Positions 17,747 through 27,039 of a stretch of DNA of 64,000 nt are shown here, in pieces (positions within the stretch are counted from its first letter, which is position 1; the number at the start of each line of letters is the position of its first letter). Origin of the DNA: Brevibacterium sanguinis. Its GTDB lineage: Bacteria; Actinomycetota; Actinomycetes; Actinomycetales; Brevibacteriaceae. The notes below the pieces were generated by a model that did not search any database, was not told the DNA's origin, and saw nothing but the letters and a program-made list of their open reading frames with translations. Position numbers and translations under genes: made by a program. Location: the NCBI RefSeq assembly GCF_003315415.1, contig NZ_QNSB01000005.1:186001-250000 (forward strand), given 5' to 3'.

Positions 17747-18415
17747 ATGGACCTGGAGGATCTGCGTGCCGTGTCACCCACGGCCACGCAGCCCCAGGCC
17801 CTTTCCGCGTACCGGGCCGGTCTGTTCCCGATGGGGATCGGGGAGGGCGGCACCGGGCGCATCGGCTGGTGGGCGCCGCGTCGCCGAGGCGTGCTGCTGC
17901 CCGGCCGCCTCAGAGTGAGCAAGAGCCTGAGGAAGTCGGCGCGGCGGTTCGAGTTCAGCGTCGACCGGGCCTTCGAAGAGGTCATCCGTGCCTGTGCCGA
18001 TCCCTCCCGACCGGGGCGTTGGATCACCGCCGACATCATCCGCCTCTACACGCAGCTCCATCGCGAGGGGTGGGCGCATTCGGTCGAGGTGTGGTCCTCG
18101 GGGCGGCTCGTCGGCGGTCTCTACGGGGTCGCGATCGGCTCGCTCTTCGCAGGCGAGTCGATGTTCCACACCGAGACGGACGCCTCGAAGGCCGCCCTCG
18201 CCCACCTCGTCGGAATCTTCGACGACGCACCCTCTCACAGCCCCTCCACCTCGGAGGATGCCGCCGATGGGGATGCGAGCTGGATCATCGACACCCAGTG
18301 GCAGACACCACATCTGGCCACCCTCGGCGTGTCGGAGATCAGCGGCCTCGAGTACGCCGCGCGGCTAGATTCCGCACTCCGAGGCAACCACTGTCAGGCT
18401 ATTCTCAACAAATGA
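17747..18415 (+). CDS. aat: leucyl/phenylalanyl-tRNA-protein transferase
   Basis: Adds Leu or Phe from charged tRNA to proteins with N-terminal Arg or Lys, marking them for ClpS/ClpAP-type degradation. The 222-residue protein carries the family blocks AYRAGLFPMGI, IGWWAPRRRGVL, ITADIIRLYTQLHREGWAHSVE, the glycine-rich LVGGLYGVAIGSLFAGESMF and IIDTQWQTPHLATLGV. The ATG at 17747 is 28 bases after the erpA stop; the two may be co-transcribed. Confidence 0.92.
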   Translation: MDLEDLRAVSPTATQPQALSAYRAGLFPMGIGEGGTGRIGWWAPRRRGVLLPGRLRVSKSLRKSARRFEFSVDRAFEEVIRACADPSRPGRWITADIIRLYTQLHREGWAHSVEVWSSGRLVGGLYGVAIGSLFAGESMFHTETDASKAALAHLVGIFDDAPSHSPSTSEDAADGDASWIIDTQWQTPHLATLGVSEISGLEYAARLDSALRGNHCQAILNK

Positions 18416-18433
18416 TCATCTGCATGTGAATTT

Positions 18434-18455
18434 CTACCGCCTGTAGCGGTAGTCT
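18434..18455 (+). promoter_or_regulatory. inverted repeat overlapping the candidate ctaC promoter
   Basis: CTACCGC-CTGTA-GCGGTAG (18434-18452) partly overlaps TAGTCT (18450-18455), a plausible -10 element of the ctaC-ctaD-ctaF operon. The palindrome could be an operator or the end of the aat transcript. Confidence 0.4.
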
Positions 18456-18523
18456 GGTAGATGACAAAGTAAGGATTCGCCTGGCACCTCGTGCGAGGCG
18501 AAGAAGGTTGTGAAAGGCTGCAC

Positions 18524-19396
18524 GTGGATTCTCCGAATCAGCCGGGACCGAAGAGGTCCTGGGCGAAGCGGCTCGGCATTCTGGGCGCCGTGACTGTACC
18601 GGCGCTGCTATCGGGTTGCACGAAAGAGCAGATTGCAACAGGATTCTTCCCCGTCGAATCGAAGGGTGCGACGAACCACACCGAGGCCTACACGGCGCTG
18701 TGGAACGGAGCCTGGATCGCCCTGCTGGTGCTGGGCGTCGTCGTCTGGGCCCTCATCCTGTGGGCGATGATCGCCTATCGACGGCGCAAGAACGATCGCG
18801 GACTGCCGGTCCAGCTGCGCTACAGCATGCCGATCGAGATCCTGTTCACGGTGACGCCGATCATCGTGATCCTCGGGTTCTTCTTCCAGTCCGTCCAGGT
18901 CATGGAGAAGACCACCGATGACCGGACTCCGGGTGAGCAGGTCATCGAGGTCGCCGGCAAGCAGTGGGCGTGGGACTTCAACTACGTCACCGAGAACGTC
19001 CACTACGCGGGCACCCAGGTTCCGCTCGACGGCACCGAGGCTCCGGGGGAGAACGCCCCGACGCTCTACCTTCCCGTTGACACCGACCTCGAGATCCGCC
19101 TGCGGTCCCGTGACGTCATCCACTCCTTCTGGATCCCGGCCTTCCTCGAGAAGCGCGACATGATCCCCGGGCACGACCAGAGTCTGCATGTGCGTGCCGA
19201 GAAGGAAGGCGAGTACGTCGGCAAGTGCGCCGAGCTCTGCGGTGAGTACCACTCCGAGATGCTCTTCAACGTGCGCGTCGTCTCCCAGGAGGAGTTCGCC
19301 GAATACACGCAGTCGTTGGCCGATCAGGGCAACACCGGCATCCTCGGACCGGAATACGACCGCAACTGGTACCCGAAAGAAGGTGCGCAGCCATGA
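18524..19396 (+). CDS. ctaC: cytochrome c oxidase subunit II (lipoprotein)
   Basis: Subunit II of the aa3 oxidase; its external CuA centre takes electrons from QcrC. The N-terminus is a lipoprotein signal with lipobox LLSGC (Cys32), followed by two membrane helices (about 60-85 and 105-130). The outer cupredoxin domain has WAWDFNY and the CuA ligands in [12 protein letters not shown] (about 235-246). The GTG at 18524, after GAAAGGCTGCAC, gives a short basic n-region; an ATG at 18491 would add 11 residues. Its stop overlaps ctaD (ATGA). Length 290. Confidence 0.94.
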   Translation: MDSPNQPGPKRSWAKRLGILGAVTVPALLSGCTKEQIATGFFPVESKGATNHTEAYTALWNGAWIALLVLGVVVWALILWAMIAYRRRKNDRGLPVQLRYSMPIEILFTVTPIIVILGFFFQSVQVMEKTTDDRTPGEQVIEVAGKQWAWDFNYVTENVHYAGTQVPLDGTEAPGENAPTLYLPVDTDLEIRLRSRDVIHSFWIPAFLEKRDMIPGHDQSLHVRAEKEGEYVGKCAELCGEYHSEMLFNVRVVSQEEFAEYTQSLADQGNTGILGPEYDRNWYPKEGAQP

Positions 19397-21087
19397 CGGC
19401 TACCATGAATCAGCCGGCTCTTGACGCTCCGCTGACTCCGCGGAGCAAGGGCAGGATCATCGTCGACTGGATCACGTCGACGGACCACAAGACGATCGGG
19501 TACATGTACCTGATCGGGTCGTTCTTCTTCTTCTGCGTCGGCGGTGTGATGGCGCTCATCATCCGCCTCGAGCTCTTCGAGCCCGGAATGCAGATCATCG
19601 AGACCAAGGAACAGTACAACCAGCTGTTCACGATGCACGGCACACTCATGCTGCTGATGTTCGCGACCCCTCTGTTCGCGGGCTTCGCCAATGTCATCAT
19701 GCCTCTGCAGATCGGCGCTCCCGATGTGGCGTTCCCGCGCCTCAATGCGTTCGCCTTCTGGATGTACCTCTTCGGCAGCCTCATCGCGATCTCCGGCTTC
19801 CTCACCCCGCAGGGTGCGGCGGCCTTCGGATGGACCGCCTACGCGCCGCTGAGCAACACGACATTCACACCGGGGGCCGGCGGCAACCTGTGGGTGTTCG
19901 GGCTCGCTCTGCAGGGATTCGGCACCATCCTCGGTTCGGTCAACTTCATCACGACCGTCATCACGATGCGTGCCCCCGGCATGACCATGTTCCGCATGCC
20001 GATCTTCTCCTGGAACGTCCTCATCACCGGCATCCTCGTGCTCATGGCCTTCCAGCCCCTGGCGGCGGCTCTGCTGGTGCTCGGCACCGACCGCGTGCTC
20101 GGATCCCATGTGTTCAGTCCCGGGAACGGAGGTCCGGTGCTCTGGCAGCACCTGTTCTGGTTCTTCGGACACCCAGAGGTCTACGTCATCGCTCTGCCGT
20201 TCTTCGGCATCATCACCGAGATCATCCCCGTGTTCAGCCGCAAGCCGATCTTCGGCTACAAGAGCCTCGTCTTCGCGACGATCGCGATCGCCGCACTGTC
20301 CGTGACCGTGTGGGCTCACCACATGTACGTCACCGGCGTGGTCGCCCTGCCGTTCTTCGCCTTCATGACGATGCTCATCGCGGTGCCGACAGGGGTGAAG
20401 TTCCTCGCCTGGATCGGCACGATGTGGCGAGGGTCGATCACCTTCGAGACTCCGATGGTGTGGGCGATCGGCTTCCTCGTGACCTTCCTCTTCGGCGGAC
20501 TCACCGGCATCATCCTGGCCAGCCCCGCGCTCGACCAGTCGGTCTCGGACTCGTACTTCGTCGTCGCCCACTTCCACTACGTGGTGTTCGGCACCGTCGT
20601 GTTCGCGATGTTCGCCGGATTCTACTTCTGGTGGCCGAAGTGGACGGGCAGGATGCTCAACGAGAAGCTCGGGCACATCCACTTCTGGATGCTGTTCCTC
20701 GGCTTCCACGGCACCTTCCTCGTCCAGCACTGGCTCGGCGTCGACGGCATGCCGCGTCGCTACGCAGACTACCTGCCGCAGGACGGGTTCACCTGGATGA
20801 ACCAGGTCTCCACCGTCGGTGCGCTGCTCCTGGGTCTGTCGATGGTTCCGTTCTTCTGGAACGTGTGGGTCACCGCCCGCAATGCTCCGAAGGTCACGGT
20901 CGACGATCCGTGGGGCTACGGCGGTTCCCTGGAGTGGGCGACCTCGTGCCCGCCCCCGCGCCACAACTTCACCTCGCTGCCGCGCATCCGCTCGGAGCGC
21001 CCGGCATTCGATGTGAACCACCCGGAACTGCTCGAATACGCCCACGGCCAGTCCGAGCCCCAACTCGTCGGAGGTAGCTCCAAGTGA
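19393..21087 (+). CDS. ctaD: cytochrome c oxidase subunit I
   Basis: Catalytic subunit of the aa3 oxidase, 564 residues, about 12 membrane helices. Ligands to heme a, heme a3 and CuB are visible: TMHGTLM (about 80), [10 protein letters not shown] (about 256, with the His-Tyr crosslink pair), WAHHMYV (about 306) and FHYVVFG (about 393). The GHPEVYV motif indicates a proton-pumping A-type oxidase. It overlaps ctaC by four bases and ctaF by four. In mycobacteria ctaD sits elsewhere; here it is inside the ctaC-ctaF operon. Confidence 0.97.
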   Translation: MTATMNQPALDAPLTPRSKGRIIVDWITSTDHKTIGYMYLIGSFFFFCVGGVMALIIRLELFEPGMQIIETKEQYNQLFTMHGTLMLLMFATPLFAGFANVIMPLQIGAPDVAFPRLNAFAFWMYLFGSLIAISGFLTPQGAAAFGWTAYAPLSNTTFTPGAGGNLWVFGLALQGFGTILGSVNFITTVITMRAPGMTMFRMPIFSWNVLITGILVLMAFQPLAAALLVLGTDRVLGSHVFSPGNGGPVLWQHLFWFFGHPEVYVIALPFFGIITEIIPVFSRKPIFGYKSLVFATIAIAALSVTVWAHHMYVTGVVALPFFAFMTMLIAVPTGVKFLAWIGTMWRGSITFETPMVWAIGFLVTFLFGGLTGIILASPALDQSVSDSYFVVAHFHYVVFGTVVFAMFAGFYFWWPKWTGRMLNEKLGHIHFWMLFLGFHGTFLVQHWLGVDGMPRRYADYLPQDGFTWMNQVSTVGALLLGLSMVPFFWNVWVTARNAPKVTVDDPWGYGGSLEWATSCPPPRHNFTSLPRIRSERPAFDVNHPELLEYAHGQSEPQLVGGSSK

Positions 21088-21485
21088 AGTCGTCGATCTA
21101 TGTCTTCAACCTGTGCGGCGTGTTCTTCATCCTCGTCGGCATCTACTACGGCTGGCACACCGACTACTCGGAGCTCGTCGGCTTCCCGGCACTGCTGCTC
21201 GTCGGGGTGATGGCGATCATGATCGGTGTGTACCTGTGGCTGACCGACCGTCGTGTCGGCGTCCAGCCTCAGGACAACGACCACGCCGAGATCTCCGACG
21301 CCGACGCCGACTACGGGTTCTTCAGCCCGTGGAGCTGGTGGCCGATCGTGTGCGCCGCCGGCGCGGCGGTCGCCTTCTACGGCATCGCGATGGGCTGGTG
21401 GATCTTCCCCTTCGGCGTCGTCATCGGCCTCGTCGCCCTCGTCGGTCTGACCTACGAGCACGACCGCGGAGATCACGCGCACTGA
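21084..21485 (+). CDS. ctaF: cytochrome c oxidase subunit IV (actinobacterial)
   Basis: Small fourth subunit of the actinobacterial aa3 oxidase within the bcc:aa3 supercomplex; 133 residues with four predicted membrane helices (starts [20 protein letters not shown]; later [21 protein letters not shown]). The short cytoplasmic loop [15 protein letters not shown] is typical of the family. The GTG start overlaps the ctaD stop, indicating translational coupling. Confidence 0.92.
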   Translation: MKSSIYVFNLCGVFFILVGIYYGWHTDYSELVGFPALLLVGVMAIMIGVYLWLTDRRVGVQPQDNDHAEISDADADYGFFSPWSWWPIVCAAGAAVAFYGIAMGWWIFPFGVVIGLVALVGLTYEHDRGDHAH

Positions 21486-21532
21486 CCCGTCGGTTTTCCC
21501 CGCCAGGGATTGTCCTACGGCTGAAGCACTGA

Positions 21533-21572
21533 CACCGGTGGCCCGGACTCACTCGAGTCCGGGCCGCCGGTG
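21533..21572 (+). terminator. terminator of the ctaC-ctaD-ctaF operon
   Basis: An 18-bp stem (21533-21550 with 21555-21572, one G-T wobble, four-base loop) lies 48 bases after the ctaF stop. Confidence 0.85.
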
Positions 21573-21651
21573 CATTCACCCGCAGACGTCCGATCGTCGG
21601 TCAAGCGCGCAGGGGCAAGGCCGTCTGGCTTGCTGCACGCCTTCGGTGCGC

Positions 21652-21700
21652 GACCGGACCGTCTGGGCGGGACCGGACCGTCTGGGCGGGACCGGACCGT
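21652..21700. repeat. 19-bp tandem repeat, 2.6 copies
   Basis: GACCGGACCGTCTGGGCGG occurs at 21652-21670 and 21671-21689, followed by a partial third copy. It lies in the non-coding interval between ctaF and qcrB. Confidence 0.9.
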
Positions 21701-22537
21701 CAGGAGGTGCGCGGAGGCTCAGGATCGGCGTCAACTGAGGGCCGGCGTAGGCCCGCGTCACCCGGACATGCGTTGGCGGCCATGGAAGCGCGCGGACCCA
21801 CGGGAACCGGCACGTCCAACTGGGACGGCGAAGAAGGGCAGACCCAGCGCCTCCGGGACCACGTGGAAGCACCGGAGCGCGAACGGCACGTCCTCACTGC
21901 GGTGTCTCTGGGCAGGTGCCGCCACATTCGCAGAGAACTGGGCAGCGCCTCGGCAGAGAAGTGACATGGGTGTCGGGTGAGAAACCTCGGGGAATGCGGC
22001 ATATCGCGACCACCGGGTGACAGCCGAAGAGCCTTGGGCGGCTGGAGGTCATTGAAACCATGCAATAGGCCAACTCCGGATCGAAATGCCGCCGTTGATC
22101 GAGCCGAAGTCAGTACAGTGCGCGGTTCCAACGACTTCCTCGGCGCCGGGCGAGGGCCACAGGCGCCCGTGAGTACTGCATCGCCTGGTGTCCTGTGACC
22201 GTTGATGGGCAATTCCTACTGGCCGTTGACAATCGCGTCGGACGACCGCTTGCCCGGGCTGCTGCGACCGTCCAGCTGGAGGTGCGACAGATTCATCGTC
22301 GACAGCGAGAGTCCAGCAGGTGCCGAGGGGGACTGAAGGACGATGTCACCGACGCCGTGGGAGGATCGCTTCCGGTTGCGTGCCACGGTCATCTCGCGGG
22401 GGAGCAGGCAAGGGCAGACTATGGCGAACAGGGCCGGGAGCGGGGCCGGTTCGCCACAGTCCGCCGTTGCAGCCTGCACCTCAGTCTGTGCGAGGGCGAC
22501 CGGCCACATCACCGATCCGTGCGTCCGGGCACGACGA

Positions 22538-22568
22538 AAGAGGGGCCAGCACGATGCTGGCCCCTCTT
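22538..22568 (-). terminator. terminator of the ctaE-qcrCAB cluster
   Basis: AAGAGGGGCCAGCA (22538-22551) pairs perfectly with 22555-22568 across a three-base loop, 34 bases past the qcrB stop on the minus strand. Confidence 0.85.
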
Positions 22569-22602
22569 CGCTGATCCGGTCTCAACCGGCGACGTTCATC
22601 GG

Positions 22603-24228
22603 TCAGTGACCGATCTGCGCCTTGTCGCCGGCTCCGACTTCATGGTGACCGTGATGGGACTCGTCGAGCTCCTGCTTGGTCACGGGTGCGACACGGTCCT
22701 CGAAGAAGAACTTCGACAGCGATCCGCGGATCTTCTCCCCACGGGTGATCTTGCCGTCGGCGTTCGGCTCCGCCGGCACGTACTCCGGCGACTCGAACGA
22801 GGTGAGCTTCCACAGCTTGTGCGGGGGAAGGGCCTCGTGACGCTCGAGGAACTCGCCGTGGGGGAGTCGGATGATGTTGGCCGTCTCCCGCCCGTGCAGG
22901 GCGATCTCGCGATCCTTGCGCTGCAGGCCGATGCACATCCGCTTCGTGATGATGTAGCCGATGATCGGTCCGAAGAAGAACAGGAACCGGAAGATGTAGA
23001 TCATGTCGTTGAGCGACATGTGGAAGAACACGGCGATGAGGTCGCCCGAGGCCGCGGCCCACATGTTGCAGTAGAAGATGATCCCGGCCACGCCGATCGC
23101 GGTGCGCGTGGGGTTGTTGCGCGGACGATCGAGGATGTGATGCTCGCGCTTGTCCTTGAGCAGCCAGGCCTCGAAGAACGGGTAGACGAACATGACTCCG
23201 AAGACCCCGCCCATGACGATGACCGCGCTGTTGATGTTGAACGAGATCGGCCATCCGGCGATGTAGAACTCGAACCAGCCCGGAACGATGCGAAGGAAGC
23301 CGTCGGCCCATCCGATGTACCAGTCGGGCTGTGTGCCCGCCGACACTGGGGAGGGATCGTAGGGGCCGTAGTTCCAGATCGGGTTGATCGTGAACAGCGC
23401 CGAGATCGCCGAGAGCAGACCGAAGATGAGGAAGAAGAACCCTCCGCCCTTGGCCGCAAAGGTCGGCAGCACGGGTTCGCCGACGACGTTCTTCTCCGTG
23501 TGTCCGGCGCCGGGCCACTGAGTGTGCTTGTGGACGACGACGAACACGAGGTGGACGCCGATGAGCGCGATGATCAGAGCCGGCACGATCATGATGTGCA
23601 GGGTGTACAGGCGCGAGACGATGTCGATGCCGGGGAACTCCCCGCCGAAGAGGAAGAACGACACGTACGTCCCGACCAGCGGCAGTGACTTGATGATGCC
23701 GTCGATGATGCGCAGACCGTTGCCCGACAACAGGTCATCTGGCAGCGAGTAGCCGGTGAACCCGGCGGCCATGCCCATGATGAGGAGCAGGACGCCGACG
23801 ATCCAGTTGAGCTCGCGCGGCCGACGGAAGGCACCCGTGAAGAACACGCGGAGCATGTGGATGCTCAGGGCCGCGACGAACAGCAGGGCACCCCAGTGGT
23901 GCATCTGACGGATGAAGAGTCCGCCCCTGATCTCGAACGAGATCGCCAGCGTCGAGTTGTACGCCTCCGAGATCTCGACACCGCGCAGCGGGACGAAGGG
24001 ACCCTCGTAGTGGAGTTCGCCCATCGCAGGATGGAAGAAGAACGTGAGGAAGGTCCCCGAGAGGACGACGATGACGAAGCTGTAGAGAGCAACCTCACCG
24101 AGCATGAACGACCAGTGGGAAGGGAAGATCTTCCGACCGAACTCGCGAACCAGAACGGATGCCCCGACGCGGGTCTCGGTGAAGTTCGCGGCCTTCCCGA
24201 TGGCGGTGGTGGGCTGTGTTGTACTCAT
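22603..24228 (-). CDS. qcrB: cytochrome bc1 complex cytochrome b subunit
   Basis: Cytochrome b of the menaquinol:cytochrome c reductase, 541 residues, holding two b hemes and the quinol sites. Helices carry the heme histidines (RQMHHWGALLFVAALSIHMLR is broken here at its two His-bearing parts, HHWGALL and SIHMLRVFF; the second pair is in the helix with LHIMIVPALIIALIGVHLVF). The Qo-site PE-type region reads YGPYDPSPVSAGTQPDWY. A long charged C-terminal tail of about 110 residues is typical of actinobacteria. Its ATG overlaps the qcrA stop by four bases. Confidence 0.95.
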   Translation of the reverse strand: MSTTQPTTAIGKAANFTETRVGASVLVREFGRKIFPSHWSFMLGEVALYSFVIVVLSGTFLTFFFHPAMGELHYEGPFVPLRGVEISEAYNSTLAISFEIRGGLFIRQMHHWGALLFVAALSIHMLRVFFTGAFRRPRELNWIVGVLLLIMGMAAGFTGYSLPDDLLSGNGLRIIDGIIKSLPLVGTYVSFFLFGGEFPGIDIVSRLYTLHIMIVPALIIALIGVHLVFVVVHKHTQWPGAGHTEKNVVGEPVLPTFAAKGGGFFFLIFGLLSAISALFTINPIWNYGPYDPSPVSAGTQPDWYIGWADGFLRIVPGWFEFYIAGWPISFNINSAVIVMGGVFGVMFVYPFFEAWLLKDKREHHILDRPRNNPTRTAIGVAGIIFYCNMWAAASGDLIAVFFHMSLNDMIYIFRFLFFFGPIIGYIITKRMCIGLQRKDREIALHGRETANIIRLPHGEFLERHEALPPHKLWKLTSFESPEYVPAEPNADGKITRGEKIRGSLSKFFFEDRVAPVTKQELDESHHGHHEVGAGDKAQIGH

Positions 24229-25268
24229 GGGTGGTTGATCTCCCAGAACGTAGGTCCGACGGGCTCAGGGAAGTCCGACTGCGCCACGAGGTAGCCCTCG
24301 CTGTCCACGGTGATGGGCAGCTGGGGGAGCGGGCGCTTGGCCGGTCCGAAGATGACCTTGCAGTGCTCGGTGACGTCGAAGGTCGACTGATGGCACGGGC
24401 AGAGCAAGTGATGCGTCTGGTGCTCGTACAGGGCGACCGGACAGCCCACGTGGGTGCAGATCTTCGAGTACGCGACGATGCCGTCGTGCGACCAGTTCGC
24501 GCGGGCCGGATCCTCCTTGAGCTCCTTGGGATCGATGCGCATGAGCAGCACCGCGGCCTTGGCCTTCTCATTGATGGGGTGGTCGGTGTTGTCGTGGTCA
24601 CCGATGCCCGAGGGAAGGACGTGGTAGGCCGACCCGATCGTCACCTCGTCGGCGCGGATGGGACGTTCGGACTCGGGGCTGGGGATGCCGCCCGGATCGC
24701 GGATGAGACGCACGCCCTTGTCCCACAGGGTGTGGAACAGGCTGTCGCCGGGCAGCGGTCCCAGGTCGCGGAAGACGAGGACCGCGGGCAGGGGAGCGAG
24801 GGCCAGAGCGGCGATGAGGGTGTTGCGGATCAGCGGACGGCGTCCGATGCCCGACTCCTCATTGGCCTGGTGGAGGATCTCCAGGGCGATCGCCTGATCC
24901 TCCTCGCTGCCGTTGATGTCGTGGCGCTCGTCGATTCCCTCGTGATCGCTCATGAGGTTCTTCGCCCACAGGACGGCACCGGCGCCGATGCCGAACATCG
25001 CGAGGGCCGCACCGAGTCCGACGAACGTCGTGTGCAGGCGGATGCTCTGCATCGACTCCTCGAGGGGGAACAGGAAGTACGCGACGATGAACCAGATGGT
25101 TCCGATCATCGACAGGAGGAACCACAGTGCCACCTGGCGCTCGGCGACCTTCTGAGCCTTGGGGTCGCTGTCGGTGAGCCTGGGCTTGTGTTCCGGCAGC
25201 CCCGGGTTGGTGAACCCGTTCAACTCCTCGAGCTGGCTGCCGCCGCCGGAGTGCTCTTTCGAGGTCAT
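24225..25268 (-). CDS. qcrA: Rieske iron-sulfur subunit of the bc1 complex
   Basis: A 347-residue actinobacterial Rieske protein. Three membrane helices (about 47-67, 83-103 and 150-170) precede the external 2Fe-2S domain, whose ligands are in CTHVGCPV (about 271) and CPCHQSTFD (about 289). The three-helix form, against one in mitochondria, is diagnostic for actinobacteria. The gene overlaps qcrB by four bases and follows qcrC by 49 bases. Confidence 0.95.
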   Translation of the reverse strand: MTSKEHSGGGSQLEELNGFTNPGLPEHKPRLTDSDPKAQKVAERQVALWFLLSMIGTIWFIVAYFLFPLEESMQSIRLHTTFVGLGAALAMFGIGAGAVLWAKNLMSDHEGIDERHDINGSEEDQAIALEILHQANEESGIGRRPLIRNTLIAALALAPLPAVLVFRDLGPLPGDSLFHTLWDKGVRLIRDPGGIPSPESERPIRADEVTIGSAYHVLPSGIGDHDNTDHPINEKAKAAVLLMRIDPKELKEDPARANWSHDGIVAYSKICTHVGCPVALYEHQTHHLLCPCHQSTFDVTEHCKVIFGPAKRPLPQLPITVDSEGYLVAQSDFPEPVGPTFWEINHP

Positions 25269-25317
25269 TGAATTCCCCGTCTTTTCTCGTGATGGTTGGG
25301 TAACGACAATTTCGGAC

Positions 25318-26103
25318 TCACTTCGCCCTGGACGACAGCCACACGGTGAGCGCGATGACGGCGCCGAGTCCGAAGAACCAGATGAAGAGGCCCTCGGCCA
25401 CAGGTCCCAGCGAGCCGAGCTTGAAGCCGCCCGGCGACGGGTTGTCCGTGACCTCGTTGACGTAGGCGATGACGTCGCGCTTGTCCTCCGGAGTCAGGTT
25501 CGCGTCGTTGAAGATGGGCATGTTCTGCGGGCCGGTCTGCATGGCCTCGTAGAGGTGCTTGTTGCTGACCTCGGAGAGGTTCGGCGCATACTTGCCGCGG
25601 GTCAGCGCTCCGCCGGCTCCGACGACGTTGTGGCACATGGCGCAGTTGGTGCGGAAGAGTCCTCCGCCGGCGGCCGGGTCTCCCTTCGAGGCATCGAGGT
25701 ACTCGTCCTCGGGAATGGCGGGACCGGGGCCGAGAGACGCGACGTACGCGGCCAGTTGGGCGGTCTGCTCGTCATCGAACTGCGGCTCCTTGACCGGTGC
25801 CTGCGGTCCGTTGGCCTGCAGCGGCATGCGTCCCGTGCCCACCTGGAAGTCGACAGCGGCGGCGCCGACGCCGATGAGGCTCGGGCCGTTGCGGGTGCCC
25901 TCGGCGTTCATGCCGTGGCAGGTCGCACAGTTGGCGGCGAAGAGCTTCTGCCCCTCGTCGATGTCCGAGGCGCTGGCAGTCGTGGCCTTCGCGCTCGAGG
26001 TTTGGGTGAAGAGTGCGTATGCTCCACCTGTCAGCAGCAAGCCCACCAGCAGGAGCACAACCAGTGCCATGGGGTGTCTGCGGCGATCTGCTAGAAGCTT
26101 CAC
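25318..26103 (-). CDS. qcrC: diheme cytochrome c subunit of the bc1 complex
   Basis: Membrane-tethered diheme cytochrome c that replaces a soluble cytochrome c by passing electrons directly to CtaC. The N-terminal membrane helix (residues 12-33) is followed by two c-type heme sites, CATCH (about 59) and CAMCH (about 155), and a C-terminal anchor helix (about 238-257). 261 residues. The start is GTG at 26103 after AAAGGACGATCAC. It lies 57 bases behind ctaE and 49 before qcrA. Confidence 0.95.
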   Translation of the reverse strand: MKLLADRRRHPMALVVLLLVGLLLTGGAYALFTQTSSAKATTASASDIDEGQKLFAANCATCHGMNAEGTRNGPSLIGVGAAAVDFQVGTGRMPLQANGPQAPVKEPQFDDEQTAQLAAYVASLGPGPAIPEDEYLDASKGDPAAGGGLFRTNCAMCHNVVGAGGALTRGKYAPNLSEVSNKHLYEAMQTGPQNMPIFNDANLTPEDKRDVIAYVNEVTDNPSPGGFKLGSLGPVAEGLFIWFFGLGAVIALTVWLSSRAK

Positions 26104-26160
26104 GTGATCGTCCTTTGCTTGTAAATGTCGTGGGTCCGTCAGCCGTTGATCGTCGGTGCT

Positions 26161-26799
26161 CTACTGGAGGAGATAGATGACGCCGAAGAGTCCGATCCAG
26201 ACGACGTCGACGAAGTGCCAGTAGTAGGACACGCAGATGGCGAAGGTGGCTTCGTGGTGACCGAACTTCTTCGCTCCGTAGGCGCGTCCGATGACGAGCA
26301 GGAAGCAGATCAGACCGATCGTCACGTGAATGCCGTGGAAGCCCGTGGTCAGGTAGAAGACCGAGCCGTAGCCGTCGGAGTTGATGGCGATGCCCTCGTG
26401 GACCAGTTCTGCATACTCCATGACCTGTCCGGAGACGAAGATCGCACCGAGGAGGAACGTGAGGTAGAACCACTCGATCATTCCCCACTTGGAGATGTTG
26501 AGCAGCGAACCGGTGCGGCGCGGACGGAACCTCTCGGCTGCGAAGACGCCCATCTGGCAGGTGAAGGAGGACGACACCAGGACGATGGTGTTGCCGAGAG
26601 CGAACGGGACGTTCAGGATCTCGGTCTGCGTCTCCCACAGACCCGGCACGACGGATCGGATGGTGAAGTACATGGCGAAGAGCGCGGCAAAGAACATCAG
26701 GTCGCTCGCGAGGAACACGATGAAGCCCACCGTGGTCACATTCGGACGATTGACAACCGGATGTGCTGGCGCTGTCTGAGATGCAGTGGCAGTTGACAC
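26161..26799 (-). CDS. ctaE: cytochrome c oxidase subunit III
   Basis: Subunit III of the aa3 oxidase, about 212 residues in the five-helix short form. Family features are [25 protein letters not shown] (shown in part), the Glu in the helix with [10 protein letters not shown], and the C-terminal [11 protein letters not shown] and [14 protein letters not shown] at 26799 is proposed because AATAAT ends six bases upstream (26806-26811), the spacing seen for leaderless genes here, and the protein then begins STATASQ. A GTG at 26835 would add 12 residues but has AAAAGG abutting it. It heads the minus-strand ctaE-qcrC-qcrA-qcrB cluster. Confidence 0.93.
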   Translation of the reverse strand: MSTATASQTAPAHPVVNRPNVTTVGFIVFLASDLMFFAALFAMYFTIRSVVPGLWETQTEILNVPFALGNTIVLVSSSFTCQMGVFAAERFRPRRTGSLLNISKWGMIEWFYLTFLLGAIFVSGQVMEYAELVHEGIAINSDGYGSVFYLTTGFHGIHVTIGLICFLLVIGRAYGAKKFGHHEATFAICVSYYWHFVDVVWIGLFGVIYLLQ

Positions 26800-27039
26800 A
26801 GACCCATTATTACTCGTCTTGAGGTGAGTTTTCACCTTTTACCCAGGTTTCGGTCGATATTTTTCTACACGATGTAGCGAAAACCGCGCGCTGGTGCGTC
26901 AGGCGCCCTCCGACCTCGCGTTTCGCCCGCGTGTCGGACGCTCGCGGCGGGTGTGAGGCGGACAGGATAGGATGCCGCAGGAAGGTCCACCGAGGCGGTC
27001 GCCGCCGGTGGCAGAGCCCACAGGAAAGCACTCTTCGCC

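Larger units (their letters stand above)
21486..22602. other. 1.1 kb with no credible gene between ctaF and qcrB
   Basis: Bounded by two terminators (21533-21572 and 22538-22568). Open frames inside (21570-21980 +, 21700-22212 -, 22216-22512 -) have no ribosome binding site and no recognisable domain, and are rich in Arg/Ser/Pro as expected of spurious frames. It contains a 19-bp tandem repeat (21652-21700). Patches such as 22040-22090 are poorer in GC than the flanks. I see no transposase or inverted-repeat ends. In mycobacteria this interval holds other small genes, so this may be decayed coding sequence. Confidence 0.6.

Noticed and set aside
19324-21063. 579-codon open frame opposite ctaD
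   Set aside because: Asp/Glu/His/Arg-rich shadow of a well conserved gene.
21700-22212. 170-codon minus-strand frame in the ctaF-qcrB gap
   Set aside because: No ribosome binding site, no domain, composition of a random GC-rich frame.
22216-22512. 98-codon minus-strand frame in the same gap
   Set aside because: Some less biased sequence near its end, but no family recognised and no start signal; kept only as part of the interval note.
26161-26835. Longer ctaE start at GTG 26835
   Set aside because: Purine-rich AAAAGG abuts the codon, while 26799 has a -10-like hexamer at the leaderless distance. Not excluded.
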